Shown here one piece after another: positions 1 to 8,204 of a stretch of 14,637 nucleotides of DNA. A program made the translations under genes and the position numbers. The notes beneath the pieces are model-generated. The model searched no databases, had not been told where the DNA came from, and saw only the letters and a program-made list of their open reading frames with translations. How positions within the stretch are numbered: the stretch's first letter is position 1; every line of letters begins with the position of its first letter. Source of the stretch: JAXHUH01 sp034211175 (GTDB lineage: Bacteria > Actinomycetota > Acidimicrobiia > Acidimicrobiales > CAIXPF01); NCBI GenBank assembly GCA_034211175.1, contig JAXHUH010000034.1, forward strand, positions 1 to 14,637, given 5' to 3'.

Positions 1-787
1 GGTCCGATGCCTCGGCGGGCTGCTCGGGTTCGGATGCGCGACCCCAGGCCGGTGCTGCGGGGCTCTGCTGCTCGGCGGGCTGCTGGCCCCAGGCCGGTGC
101 CGCGGGGGACTGCTGCTCGGCCGGTTGCTGGCCCCAGGCCGGTGCCGCGGGGCTCTGTTGCTCGGCGGGCTGCTGGCCCCAGGCGTTCGCGCCCTGGTCG
201 GTCCCGCCGGTGGGCGAGGAGCTCCACGCACCCCACTGGTCGCCCGTGGTCGCCGCGGGCTGTGCCGTCCACTGCGGGTCGGTCCAGTCGGCCTGCTGGG
301 CGCCCGCAGGCGCATCGACCGGTTGGCCGGCCGATCCGGCCCCGACGACGTAGGTGCTCGCCGCCAGGTCCCCGAGGCGCTGGTGCTTCTTGGTGACCAC
401 CGCCAGGATCAGGCCGGGGAGGTAGCAGAAGCCCGCATCGATCACGAGGAGCAGCGTGCGCAGCAGCGCCCGCAGGATCCCCGGAGCGGAGCCGTCGCCC
501 TTCACGCAGCGGACCCCGGCGATCAACTTGCCCGGCGTCGCCCCCGTGAGGCCCTGCTGGAGCACCTGGGTCATCAGGGCGTACACGCCGACGATCAGGT
601 AGAGGACCAGGGCGTCGCCGCCCTCGACGACGAAGTCGAACGAGTCGTCGTTGGGTGACGTGTCCTCGGCGAGCACCAGAACGAGCACGGCGCCGATGGC
701 CCACACCATGATGGTGTCGATCACGTACGCGACGATGCGTCGCCCGATGACGGCGGTCGGATCGGCGGCGGTGCTCGGCGCGCTCAT
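1..787 (-). CDS. RDD-family membrane protein with repetitive Q/P/W-rich tail (partial, C-terminus beyond the left edge)
   Basis: The reading frame is open on the minus strand from ATG at 787 to base 1 with no stop: 262 codons are visible and the C-terminus is missing. The first ~150 residues match the RDD layout: a membrane segment at about 18-40 preceded by a GRR...ID motif, a second at 59-78, the typical GATPGKLIAGVR stretch at about 82-93, a third hydrophobic segment at 110-131, then RLGDLAASTYVV at 137-148. RDD proteins are small integral membrane proteins of mostly unknown role; some have been linked to ion transport. From about residue 150 the protein becomes a low-complexity tail rich in Gln, Pro, Ala and Trp, with three copies of a 15-residue unit, probably disordered. 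The start is supported by a -10-like TAGAAA 7 nt upstream. The family call is firm; the function is unknown. Confidence 0.85.
   Translation of the reverse strand, partial: MSAPSTAADPTAVIGRRIVAYVIDTIMVWAIGAVLVLVLAEDTSPNDDSFDFVVEGGDALVLYLIVGVYALMTQVLQQGLTGATPGKLIAGVRCVKGDGSAPGILRALLRTLLLVIDAGFCYLPGLILAVVTKKHQRLGDLAASTYVVGAGSAGQPVDAPAGAQQADWTDPQWTAQPAATTGDQWGAWSSSPTGGTDQGANAWGQQPAEQQSPAAPAWGQQPAEQQSPAAPAWGQQPAEQQSPAAPAWGRASEPEQPAEASD
42..176 (-). repeat. Three 45-bp in-frame tandem repeats in the RDD protein tail
   Basis: Units lie at 42-86, 87-131 and 132-176, with a partial fourth beginning at 177. Each encodes a 15-residue unit reading AWGQQPAEQQSPAAP. The DNA copies differ at a few mostly silent positions, so the peptide is conserved better than the DNA. 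This is a coding minisatellite whose copy number could vary between strains. Confidence 0.85.
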
Positions 788-794
788 CGCCACG

Positions 795-800
795 TTTCTA
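795..800 (-). promoter_or_regulatory. Predicted -10 box of the RDD gene (leaderless)
   Basis: On the minus strand TAGAAA ends 7 nt before the ATG at 787, which puts the expected transcription start at the start codon. There is no Shine-Dalgarno sequence. No clear -35 hexamer was found. Confidence 0.5.
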
Positions 801-860
801 GCAGTTGCGGAGGTGCTGGTAGGGGAGTGGAACCGTCGCGGGCGGACCGCCCGTCGCATC

Positions 861-866
861 TAGGCT
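861..866 (+). promoter_or_regulatory. Predicted -10 box of glyS (leaderless)
   Basis: TAGGCT is followed by 6 nt and then the glyS ATG at 873, so transcription would start at or within a base of the A of ATG. No purine-rich ribosome site precedes the ATG and no convincing -35 was seen. It lies divergently 60 bp from the RDD promoter in an 85-bp intergenic space. Confidence 0.5.
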
Positions 867-872
867 GGCCGC

Positions 873-2225
873 ATGGCCGATGAGCCCACTTCCGACATCT
901 CCGCCTCCTCCACCGCGACCGACCCGGAGCTGATGGACAAGGTCGTCAACCTCTGCAAGCGGCGAGGGTTCGTCTTCCAGTCGGCTGAGATCTACGGCGG
1001 GTTCCGCTCCACGTACGACTACGGCCCCGTCGGCTCGTTGATGCTGCGCAACGTCAAGGACGCCTGGTTCCGCTCGATGGTCCAGCTGCGCACCGACGTG
1101 GTGCCGATCGACGCCGCCATCCTGTCGCCGCCGGCGATCTGGGAGGCGTCCGGCCACCTGGAGAACTTCACGGACCCGCTCGTCGACTGCCGCAACTGTG
1201 GCGCACGTCACCGGCAGGACCAGCTCGAGGACCCGAACGTCTGCCCGACGTGCGGCAAGTCGGGCACGTTCACCGAGGCCCGCCAGTTCAACCTCATGTT
1301 CCAGACGAACGCCGGGCCGGTCGTCGAGAAGTCGACCGAGGTGTTCCTGCGGCCGGAGACGGCCCAGGGCATGTTCGTGAACTTCGCCAACGTCCTGAAC
1401 ACGAGCCGCAAGCGGCCGCCGTTCGGGATCGCCCAGATCGGCAAGTCGTTCCGCAACGAGATCACGCCGGGCAACTTCGTGTTCCGGACCCGTGAGTTCG
1501 AGCAGATGGAGCTCGAGTTCTTCGTGCCGCCCGACGAGGCGGACGAGTGGTACGAGTACTGGTGCCGCGAGCGCCTCGACTGGTACGTGTCCCTCGGCAT
1601 CGACGCCTCGCTGCTGCGCCTGCGACCCCACGACGCCGACGAGCTGAGCCACTACTCGAGCGGCACCTCCGACGTGGAGTTCCTGTTCCCGTGGGGCTGG
1701 GGCGAGCTCGAGGGCATCGCCAACCGGGGCGACTACGACCTGACCCAGCACGCGAAGCACTCGGGCGAGAAGCTCGACTACTTCGACCCCCAGACGAACT
1801 CGCGGTACACGCCGCACGTGATCGAGCCGGCCGCCGGCGCGACCCGGACGATGATGGCGTTCCTCCTCGCCGCGTACGACGAGGAGGAGGTGCGGGGCGA
1901 GACCCGCGTCGTGCTGCGGCTCCACCACCGGATCGCGCCGTACCAGATCGCGGTGCTGCCGCTGTCGCGCAAGGAGCCGCTGACCGACCTGGCCCGCGAG
2001 ATCCTGTCGGTGCTCCAGCCGATGGCCCGCACCGACTACGACGAGACCCAGGCGATCGGCAAGCGCTACCGGCGCCAGGACGAGCTGGGGACGCCGTACT
2101 GCGTGACCATCGACTTCGACTCGCTCGACGACCGGGCCGTCACCGTGCGCGAGCGCGACAGCATGGAGCAGGAGCGGATCCCGATCGACGCGATCGCCGC
2201 CCACCTCGCCGAGCGCCTCGCCTGA
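873..2225 (+). CDS. glyS: Glycyl-tRNA synthetase, single-chain (alpha2) class II type
   Basis: Attaches glycine to tRNA(Gly) in the cytoplasm using ATP. The 450-residue length fits the dimeric single-polypeptide GlyRS found in actinobacteria, archaea and eukaryotes, not the alpha2beta2 enzyme. Visible landmarks: the N-terminal GFVFQSAEIYGGFRSTYDYG block (32-51); a zinc-knuckle-like insertion with C106, C109, C124 and C127; class II motif 2 (FRNE at 193-196 with FRTREFEQMELEFF at 204-217); GIANRGDYDLTQH (281-293); motif 3 GATR (322-325); and an anticodon-binding domain from about 350, starting RIAPYQIAVLPLSRKE. The start is ATG 873, set by the leaderless -10 box. The stop codon is also the first base triplet of a 27-bp triple repeat. 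dnaG follows after 185 bp and has its own promoter-like box. Confidence 0.97.
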   Translation: MADEPTSDISASSTATDPELMDKVVNLCKRRGFVFQSAEIYGGFRSTYDYGPVGSLMLRNVKDAWFRSMVQLRTDVVPIDAAILSPPAIWEASGHLENFTDPLVDCRNCGARHRQDQLEDPNVCPTCGKSGTFTEARQFNLMFQTNAGPVVEKSTEVFLRPETAQGMFVNFANVLNTSRKRPPFGIAQIGKSFRNEITPGNFVFRTREFEQMELEFFVPPDEADEWYEYWCRERLDWYVSLGIDASLLRLRPHDADELSHYSSGTSDVEFLFPWGWGELEGIANRGDYDLTQHAKHSGEKLDYFDPQTNSRYTPHVIEPAAGATRTMMAFLLAAYDEEEVRGETRVVLRLHHRIAPYQIAVLPLSRKEPLTDLAREILSVLQPMARTDYDETQAIGKRYRRQDELGTPYCVTIDFDSLDDRAVTVRERDSMEQERIPIDAIAAHLAERLA

Positions 2226-2303
2226 GCGGCGGGGAGCGGGGGTACCGCCTGAGCGGCGGGGAGCGGGGGTACCGCCTGAGCGGCGGGGAGCGGGGGTACC
2301 GCC
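2223..2303 (+). repeat. Three perfect 27-bp tandem repeats beginning at the glyS stop codon
   Basis: Identical units at 2223-2249, 2250-2276 and 2277-2303 begin TGAGCGGCGGGG and end GGGGGTACCGCC. Twenty-seven bp is nine codons, so each unit repeats the glyS TGA stop in frame, and a fourth in-frame TGA follows at 2304. Each unit can form a short stem (GGCGG with CCGCC) and carries G runs of 4 and 5. Possible roles are a minisatellite, serial weak terminators or stop reinforcement; none can be proven here. Confidence 0.9.
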
Positions 2304-2358
2304 TGACGAGGAGCGCCGAGCCCGGCCCGGGCGCATCACCCGAGCCGGGGCCGCAGCG

Positions 2359-2377
2359 GGAGCCGGCACGCGGCTCC
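2359..2377 (+). other. Hairpin upstream of dnaG
   Basis: GGAGCCG and CGGCTCC form a perfect 7-bp stem around a 5-nt loop, 22 bp upstream of the dnaG -10-like box. It has no U-tract. It may end glyS readthrough or be a site for a regulator of dnaG-rpoD. Confidence 0.35.
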
Positions 2378-2398
2378 GTCGCTGTCGGTGCCACGGGA

Positions 2399-2404
2399 TA
2401 GCGT
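2399..2404 (+). promoter_or_regulatory. Predicted -10 box of dnaG-rpoD (leaderless)
   Basis: TAGCGT is followed by exactly 6 nt and the GTG start at 2411, the same geometry as glyS. No ribosome-binding site precedes the GTG. No -35 consensus was seen. Confidence 0.5.
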
Positions 2405-2410
2405 CGGGCC

Positions 2411-4260
2411 GTGGGGATCGTGGACGAGGACGTCCAGCGGGTGCGGGACGCGACGGACATCGTCGCCCTCGTCGGTGAGCACACGCAGCTCAAGCGCGCC
2501 GGGAAGCAGTTCAGCGCCCGCTGCCCGTTCCACACCGAGCGGACGCCGTCGTTCTCGGTCAACCCCGAGCTCGGCGTCTACCACTGCTTCGGCTGCGGCC
2601 GCGGTGGCGACGCCATCACGTTCGTGCGCGAGCTCGAGCAGCTCGACTTCGTCGGCGCGGTCGAGCGGCTGGCCGAGCGCGCCGGGATCTCGCTGCGCTA
2701 CGACGACAACGACGGTGGCGCGTCCCGCCGCCGCAACAAGACCCTGCTCGGCCTCGTCGAGCGCGCGGCCGAGTGGTACCACGAGCGCCTCGTGCGCAGC
2801 CCGGACGCCGGCGCGGCCCGCGCCTACCTGCGGTCGCGGGGCTACGACGGCGACGTGGTGCGGCGCTACCGGCTGGGCTGGGCGCCCGACGACTGGGACG
2901 CCCTGGTCCGGGCGCTGCGGGCGCCCCGCGACGACCTGGTGGAGTCGGGGCTGGCGTTCGTGAACCGGCGCGGCCGCCTCCAGGACTTCTTCCGGGGGCG
3001 GGTGCTGTTCCCCATCCTCAACACCCACGGCGAGCCGGTGTCGTTCGGCGGTCGGCTGCTGCCCGGGGCGACGGGCGGCGGCAAGTACATCAACCTGTCC
3101 CAGACGCCGCTGTACGACAAGTCGAAGGTCCTCTACGGCCTGAGCTGGGCGAAGACGGCCATGGTCCGACGTGACGAGGTCGTCGTGTGCGAGGGCTACA
3201 CCGACGTGATCGGGATGCACGAGATCGGCATCGAGCACGTCGTCGCCCCGTGCGGGACCTCGCTCACCGAGGAGCACATCTCCCAGCTGCGCAACTTCGC
3301 CGGGCGGCTGGTCCTGGCGTTCGACGCGGACGCCGCCGGCCAGGCCGCGGCGGAGCGGGTCTACGAGTGGGAGCAGAAGTTCGACCTCGACGTCCGCGTC
3401 GCCGACCTGCCCGGCGGGGGCGACCCGGCCGACCTGGCCGGCGAGGACCCCGACGGGCTCCGCCGGGCCGTCGAGGAGTCGCGGCCGTTCCTCGGCTTCC
3501 GTGTCGACCGCGTGCTCTCGTCGCAGCGTCTCGACAGTCCCGAGCAGCAGGTGCGGGCGGCGACGGAGGCGCTGCGGGCGGTGGCCGAGCACCCCAACGA
3601 GATGGTGCGCGACCAGTACGTGATGGAGATCGCGGACCGTTGCCGCATCAGCGAGCCCGATCGGTTGCGCCGGGTCCTGCGCGACCTCATGGCCGGGACC
3701 GGGCCGGGCGCCGCGCCCGACCGTCCCGCCCCCGCGCCGCCGCGCCGCGGGGGCGGCCACCGGGGGGCGATCGTGGCCCCGTCCGTGCCCCCCGGCGAAC
3801 CGCCGCGGCCGCGGACCCACCGGCGCCACCCGGAGCGGGAGGCGCTGCGGGTCGCGGTGGCCGATCCGGAGACCGCGCTGCCGTGGCTCGACGCGGTGTT
3901 GTTCCACGACCCGCGGTACCGCTCGGCGTACCGAGCACTGGCCGATGCCGGTACCCTTCAGCGGGCGGCCGAGGACGCCGATCCGGAGACTGCGGACCTG
4001 TTGTGGGGGCTGGCGCAGGAGGAGTCGGACGCCTCACCCGCCGAGATGTTCCTGCGGCTGTGCAGGCACGTCGCGGAGCGGGCGTTCGCCGCCGTGGAGG
4101 GACGGGTCGCCGCCGATGGAGTAGGGGACGTGGGCGAGGAGCTCAGGAGGATCAGCGCCATCCACATGAGGCTGACCGACGACGCAGCGCCCCAGGAGGC
4201 CCGCCTGCGCAGCGGCGAGGACTTGGTAGTTTGGCTGCTCGAACAGGCTGAGGGAGACGA

Positions 4261-4264
<4 letters not shown>
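2411..4264 (+). CDS. dnaG: DNA primase
   Basis: Synthesises RNA primers for lagging-strand replication, working with the DnaB helicase. The 617-residue protein has an N-terminal CHC2 zinc-binding domain (C38, H41, C59, C62), a primase core, and a Toprim fold with EGYTDV at 261-266 and the metal-binding FDADAAG around D305/D307. A Pro/Arg/Gly-rich linker covers about 429-475, and a helical C-terminal region (about 476-617) sits where the DnaB-interacting domain lies in the family. The start is GTG at 2411, chosen for the leaderless -10 box; the protein begins MGIVDEDVQRVRDATDI, as expected for DnaG. It overlaps rpoD by 4 bp (ATGA), so the two are co-transcribed and probably translationally coupled, echoing the dnaG-rpoD order of the macromolecular synthesis operon. 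Confidence 0.97.
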
Positions 4265-5634
<1,370 letters not shown>

Positions 5635-5657
5635 GGCCTCCGGGGCCGGGTTCCCGT

Positions 5658-5685
5658 GGCGCACCGCCCCGCCGGGTGGTGCGCC
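5658..5685 (+). terminator. Hairpin terminator after rpoD
   Basis: GGCGCACCGCCC pairs with GGGTGGTGCGCC: 12 bp with one G-U pair and a 4-nt loop, starting 24 bp after the rpoD stop. No U-tract follows, which is common in high-GC actinobacteria. It separates rpoD from the next gene's promoter. Confidence 0.65.
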
Positions 5686-5705
5686 TCGTCGCGTCACGCC
5701 ACCGG

Positions 5706-5711
5706 TACCCT
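5706..5711 (+). promoter_or_regulatory. Possible -10 box for the phosphoribosyltransferase gene
   Basis: TACCCT lies just downstream of the rpoD terminator and 45 bp before the ATG. It would give a leader of about 40 nt containing AGGGG. No -35 was recognised. Confidence 0.35.
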
Positions 5712-5756
5712 CTCCGGCATCCCTGTGCCACGTCCGTCGAGCAGGGGATGCGAACG

Positions 5757-6482
5757 ATGGCCGGTGATCCGGAGCCGAGGGTGTTCGTCGACCGCCATGA
5801 CGCGGGCGCGGCCCTCGGCGAGGTGCTCGGGCCCGGCGTCGGCATCCGGCCGCTCCTGCTGGCCCTGCCCCGGGGTGGGGTCCCGGTGGCGTGGGAGGTC
5901 GCCCGTCGGGTCGGCGGCCGGCTCGACATCTGGCTGGTCCGCAAGATCGGCGCCCCCGGACGCCCCGAGCTCGCCGTCGGCGCCGTTGCGGAGGGCGGGT
6001 TCCGCATCGTCGACCGGGCGTTGGTCGATCGCCTCGACATCGACGACGAGGACCTCGACGCCTCCGTCGACCGAGCCGTACGCCAGCTCGCCGCCCGCCG
6101 CGCCGCCTATCACGACCGCGCGCCGCCGGCCCTGGCCGGTCGTGAGGTGGTCGTGGTCGACGACGGCCTGGCCACGGGGGCGACGGCGCACGTCGCCGTC
6201 CGCTCGGTCCGGGCCCACGATCCGGCGCGGATCGTGGTCGCAGCGCCGACCGGTTCACGCGAGGCGATCGACCTGCTGTCGGGCGAGGCCGACGACGTCG
6301 TGTGCGTGACCTCGCCGGAGCCGTTCGGGGCCGTGGGTGCGTGGTACGACGACTTCTCGCCGACGACCGATGACGAGGTCCTCAGGCTGTTGGCCAGCAC
6401 CCCGTCGCTGCTGGCGCGCCGCGAGGACCTGCAGCGCCCGCCGCGGCCCGAGGCCGGCCCGACGGGGCCGGACCACGGCTGA
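5757..6482 (+). CDS. Phosphoribosyltransferase-domain protein
   Basis: A type I phosphoribosyltransferase fold is indicated by the PRPP-binding signature VVVVDDGLATGATA at residues 131-144 (two acidic residues followed by the TGAT loop), by ALPRGGVPVAWEVAR at 36-50, and by the LVRKIGAPGRPELAVGAV block at 60-77. This resembles stand-alone predicted PRTases annotated only by domain, not a clear purine or pyrimidine salvage enzyme, so the substrate is unknown. The protein is 241 residues with a short Pro/Arg-rich tail. The start is ATG 5757, with AGGGG at 5743-5747 as a ribosome site 9 nt away; an in-frame ATG at 5748 overlaps that site and is less likely. It is convergent with ung, with only 9 bp between the two stops. 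Confidence 0.85.
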   Translation: MAGDPEPRVFVDRHDAGAALGEVLGPGVGIRPLLLALPRGGVPVAWEVARRVGGRLDIWLVRKIGAPGRPELAVGAVAEGGFRIVDRALVDRLDIDDEDLDASVDRAVRQLAARRAAYHDRAPPALAGREVVVVDDGLATGATAHVAVRSVRAHDPARIVVAAPTGSREAIDLLSGEADDVVCVTSPEPFGAVGAWYDDFSPTTDDEVLRLLASTPSLLARREDLQRPPRPEAGPTGPDHG

Positions 6483-6491
6483 GCGCGGGGG

Positions 6492-7202
6492 TCAGCGACG
6501 CCCGGCCGCCGCGGCGGCGTCGGGGGTCTGCTCGACCGTGTCGGGCAGCCGCCAGTCGATCGGGTCGAGGCCGGCGGCGACCAGCGCCTCGTTGGTGCGG
6601 CTGAACGGCCGGCTCCCGAAGAAGCCCCGATCGGCCGACAGCGGCGACGGGTGGGGTGACTCGATCACGACGTGGCGGCTCGTGTCGATCAGCGCCTTCT
6701 TCTTGCGGGCGAAACCGCCCCAGAGGATGAAGACGACGCGCTCGTCCTTCGAGCCCAGCGCCTTGATGACCTCGTCGGTGAACGTCTCCCATCCCTTGTT
6801 GCGGTGGGAGGCCGCCTGGTGGGCCCGCACGGTCAGGACCGCGTTGAGGAGCAGCACCCCCTGGCGGGCCCAGTGCTCGAGGCACCCGTGGGGCGCGGGC
6901 GGGATGCCGAGGTCGTCGGTCAGCTCCCGGTAGATGTTGCGCAGCGACGGCGGGATGTCGACGCCGGGTCGCACCGAGAAGCTGAGGCCGTGGGCCTGGC
7001 CGGGCCCGTGGTAGGGGTCCTGGCCGAGGATGAGCACCCGGGCGTCGGCGAACGGCGTGAGGTGGAGGGCGGCGAAGACGTCGTCGTGGGGCGGGTAGAC
7101 GGTGTTGTGTTGGCGTTCTCCGGCCACGAAGGTCTGGAGCTCCTGCCAGTACGGCTTCTCGAGCTCGGAGCGAAGCAGCGGGTTCCAGTCGGTCTTCGCC
7201 AT
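6492..7202 (-). CDS. ung: Uracil-DNA glycosylase, family 1
   Basis: Removes uracil from DNA as the first step of base excision repair. The 236-residue protein has all family 1 hallmarks: the water-activating loop GQDPYHG (60-66, catalytic D62, and Y64 that blocks thymine), the LLLN stretch with N120 for uracil recognition, and the leucine-loop HPSPLSA (184-190, catalytic H184). The C-terminus ends with an Ala-rich tail. An upstream in-frame ATG at 7229 would add nine residues (MAATTTVAA), but a -10-like TACAGT 7 nt before the ATG at 7202 and the conserved family start favour 7202. A perfect 16-bp inverted repeat covers this start. wrbA lies 51 bp upstream on the same strand, so some readthrough is possible. 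Confidence 0.96.
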   Translation of the reverse strand: MAKTDWNPLLRSELEKPYWQELQTFVAGERQHNTVYPPHDDVFAALHLTPFADARVLILGQDPYHGPGQAHGLSFSVRPGVDIPPSLRNIYRELTDDLGIPPAPHGCLEHWARQGVLLLNAVLTVRAHQAASHRNKGWETFTDEVIKALGSKDERVVFILWGGFARKKKALIDTSRHVVIESPHPSPLSADRGFFGSRPFSRTNEALVAAGLDPIDWRLPDTVEQTPDAAAAAGRR

Positions 7203-7234
7203 GGCGGCGACTGTAGTGGTCGCCGCCATGGCGA
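7196..7234. repeat. Perfect 16-bp inverted repeat over the ung start and -10 box
   Basis: Arms at 7196-7211 and 7219-7234 are exact reverse complements around a 7-nt centre. Each arm holds a CCATGG core, so both possible ung ATG codons (7202 and 7229) lie in equivalent places in opposite arms. The -10-like box occupies 7210-7215. The repeat could be an operator, a wrbA terminator, or a hairpin that hides the ung start in readthrough mRNA. Confidence 0.8.
7210..7215 (-). promoter_or_regulatory. Predicted -10 box of ung (leaderless)
   Basis: On the minus strand TACAGT is followed by 7 nt and the ATG at 7202. There is no ribosome-binding site. It lies partly in the loop of the 16-bp inverted repeat, so any protein bound there should block ung. 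Confidence 0.45.
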
Positions 7235-7253
7235 CCGGTCGACCCCGCGGGTG

Positions 7254-7859
7254 TCAGCTGGTGGCGCGCAGGCGCTCGGCGACGGTGATGGCGCGTCGGG
7301 TGACGTGGGCCATCGCCGTCTCGGCGGCGGCGAAGGCGTCCTCGTCGGCGCCGTGGGTGACGCTGGTGCCGTAGGGGTTGCCGCCGGCGGCGTAGACCGT
7401 CTCGTCGGTGTAGCCGGCGGGGACGATGATCGAGCCCCAGTGGTACATCGTGTTGTACAGCGCGAGCAGGGTCGACTCCTGACCGCCGTGGGGGTTCATG
7501 GCGGACGTGAACCCGGAGACGACCTTGTCGGCCAGCGCACCCTGCTGCCAGAGCGGCCCGGCGGTGTCCATCACCTGCTTGAGCTGGGCGGCGATGTTGC
7601 CGAACCGGGTCGGGCTGCCGAAGAGGAGCACGTCGCCCCAGTCGAGGTCGTCGACGCTCGCCTCGGGTACGTCGGCCGTCTCCTCGCGGTGCCGGGCCCA
7701 GTCGGGGTTGGCGGCGATCGCCTCGTCCGGGGCCAGCTCCGGGGCCCGGTGGAGTCGGACCTTGGCGCCCGCGTCCTCGGCGGCGCGGGCCGCGGCGGTG
7801 GCCAGTCGGTGCACGTTCCCGGTGGCGCTGTAGTAGACGACGGACACGTTGACGGTCAT
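7254..7859 (-). CDS. wrbA: WrbA-like flavodoxin-fold NAD(P)H:quinone oxidoreductase
   Basis: WrbA proteins bind FMN and reduce quinones by two electrons, avoiding semiquinone radicals; they act in the cytoplasm in oxidative-stress protection. The 201 residues match the family's usual ~200. The phosphate-binding loop is YYSATGNVHRLA (9-20), followed by FGSPTRFGNIAAQLKQVMD (80-98), SAMNPHGGQESTLLALYNTMYHWGSIIVPAGY (119-150) and the GGNPYGTS block (159-166). ATG 7859 is chosen because GAGGAG sits 4 nt upstream and the flavodoxin strand begins at once. A 7-bp inverted repeat lies at the presumed transcription start. ung follows after 51 bp on the same strand. The symbol is by family likeness; another WrbA/flavodoxin paralogue name is possible. 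Confidence 0.88.
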   Translation of the reverse strand: MTVNVSVVYYSATGNVHRLATAAARAAEDAGAKVRLHRAPELAPDEAIAANPDWARHREETADVPEASVDDLDWGDVLLFGSPTRFGNIAAQLKQVMDTAGPLWQQGALADKVVSGFTSAMNPHGGQESTLLALYNTMYHWGSIIVPAGYTDETVYAAGGNPYGTSVTHGADEDAFAAAETAMAHVTRRAITVAERLRATS

Positions 7860-7873
7860 GCGGCTCCTCGCGT

Positions 7874-7895
7874 GATCGTTTCGAGTGGAACGATC
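7874..7895. promoter_or_regulatory. Inverted repeat upstream of wrbA, probable operator
   Basis: GATCGTT and AACGATC form a perfect 7-bp dyad with an 8-bp centre, 15 bp upstream of the wrbA start. A -10-like TAGGTC on the minus strand (7898-7903) would place transcription start inside the dyad, a typical repressor position. The regulator is unknown. Confidence 0.45.
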
Positions 7896-7897
7896 GC

Positions 7898-7903
7898 GAC
7901 CTA
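7898..7903 (-). promoter_or_regulatory. Possible -10 box of wrbA
   Basis: TAGGTC on the minus strand, about 38 nt before the ATG, would leave a ~30-nt leader that contains GAGGAG. No -35 was recognised. Confidence 0.35.
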
Positions 7904-8031
7904 CCCGCCACCGCAGCGATCGACACGTGCGTCCGGGTCGCGGCGAAGGGCCGGGCGGGGGCCGCAACGAGGTTCTGAAAGCCGGCCGTCGTCGCGTCCA
8001 TCCCGGAACCCCAGGTCGCCGACGCTGGCCG

Positions 8032-8064
8032 TCATCGTTTCGTCATACGTTCGTCATCGCCCCG
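8032..8064 (+). promoter_or_regulatory. Three 11-bp direct repeats upstream of the lyase gene
   Basis: TCATCGTTTCG (8032), TCATACGTTCG (8043) and TCATCGCCCCG (8054) follow head to tail with an exact 11-bp period, one helical turn. They lie 24 bp before a -10-like box. Eleven-bp direct repeats are typical binding sites of OmpR-type response regulators such as PhoP and GlnR, so this may be an activator or repressor site. Confidence 0.4.
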
Positions 8065-8074
8065 TTTCGCGGGG
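8060..8074. other. Small hairpin in the lyase promoter region
   Basis: CCCCG and CGGGG flank TTTCG, a 5-bp stem that overlaps the last 11-bp repeat and the expected -35 position of the lyase promoter. It may be part of an operator. Confidence 0.3.
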
Positions 8075-8087
8075 TTCGGCGCGTCCG

Positions 8088-8093
8088 TAGCGT
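8088..8093 (+). promoter_or_regulatory. Possible -10 box of the lyase gene
   Basis: TAGCGT is the same hexamer as the dnaG -10-like box, here 111 bp before the ATG. It implies a leader of about 105 nt, so unlike its neighbours this gene would have a real 5' UTR with a Shine-Dalgarno sequence. Confidence 0.35.
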
Positions 8094-8204
8094 TCGAGGG
8101 GTCGGGCGAGCGGCGGCCACCACCCAGGCGTGGGTGGCCCGGCGGGCGACCCGAGCAGGCCGTGGCGTGGCATCGAGACGCTCACGGCCGGTGGAAGGAG
8201 CGCG

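Noticed and set aside
2223..2303. Repeat array considered as a CRISPR
   Set aside because: The 27-bp units are contiguous with no spacers, and no cas genes are nearby.
798..2369. 523-codon minus-strand frame covering glyS
   Set aside because: It mirrors glyS codons and carries the 27-bp repeat as a GGTPAPRRS peptide repeat. No domain is recognisable and it would collide with the glyS promoter.
6672..8090. 472-codon plus-strand frame opposite ung and wrbA
   Set aside because: It is antisense to two proteins with intact catalytic motifs. Its composition (Val/Gly/Arg/His) is typical of reverse-strand shadows.
8130..8204. Upstream in-frame start for the lyase at 8130
   Set aside because: It would put 25 charged or polar residues before a normal signal peptide and has no ribosome site. 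ATG 8205 has GGAAGGAG in front.
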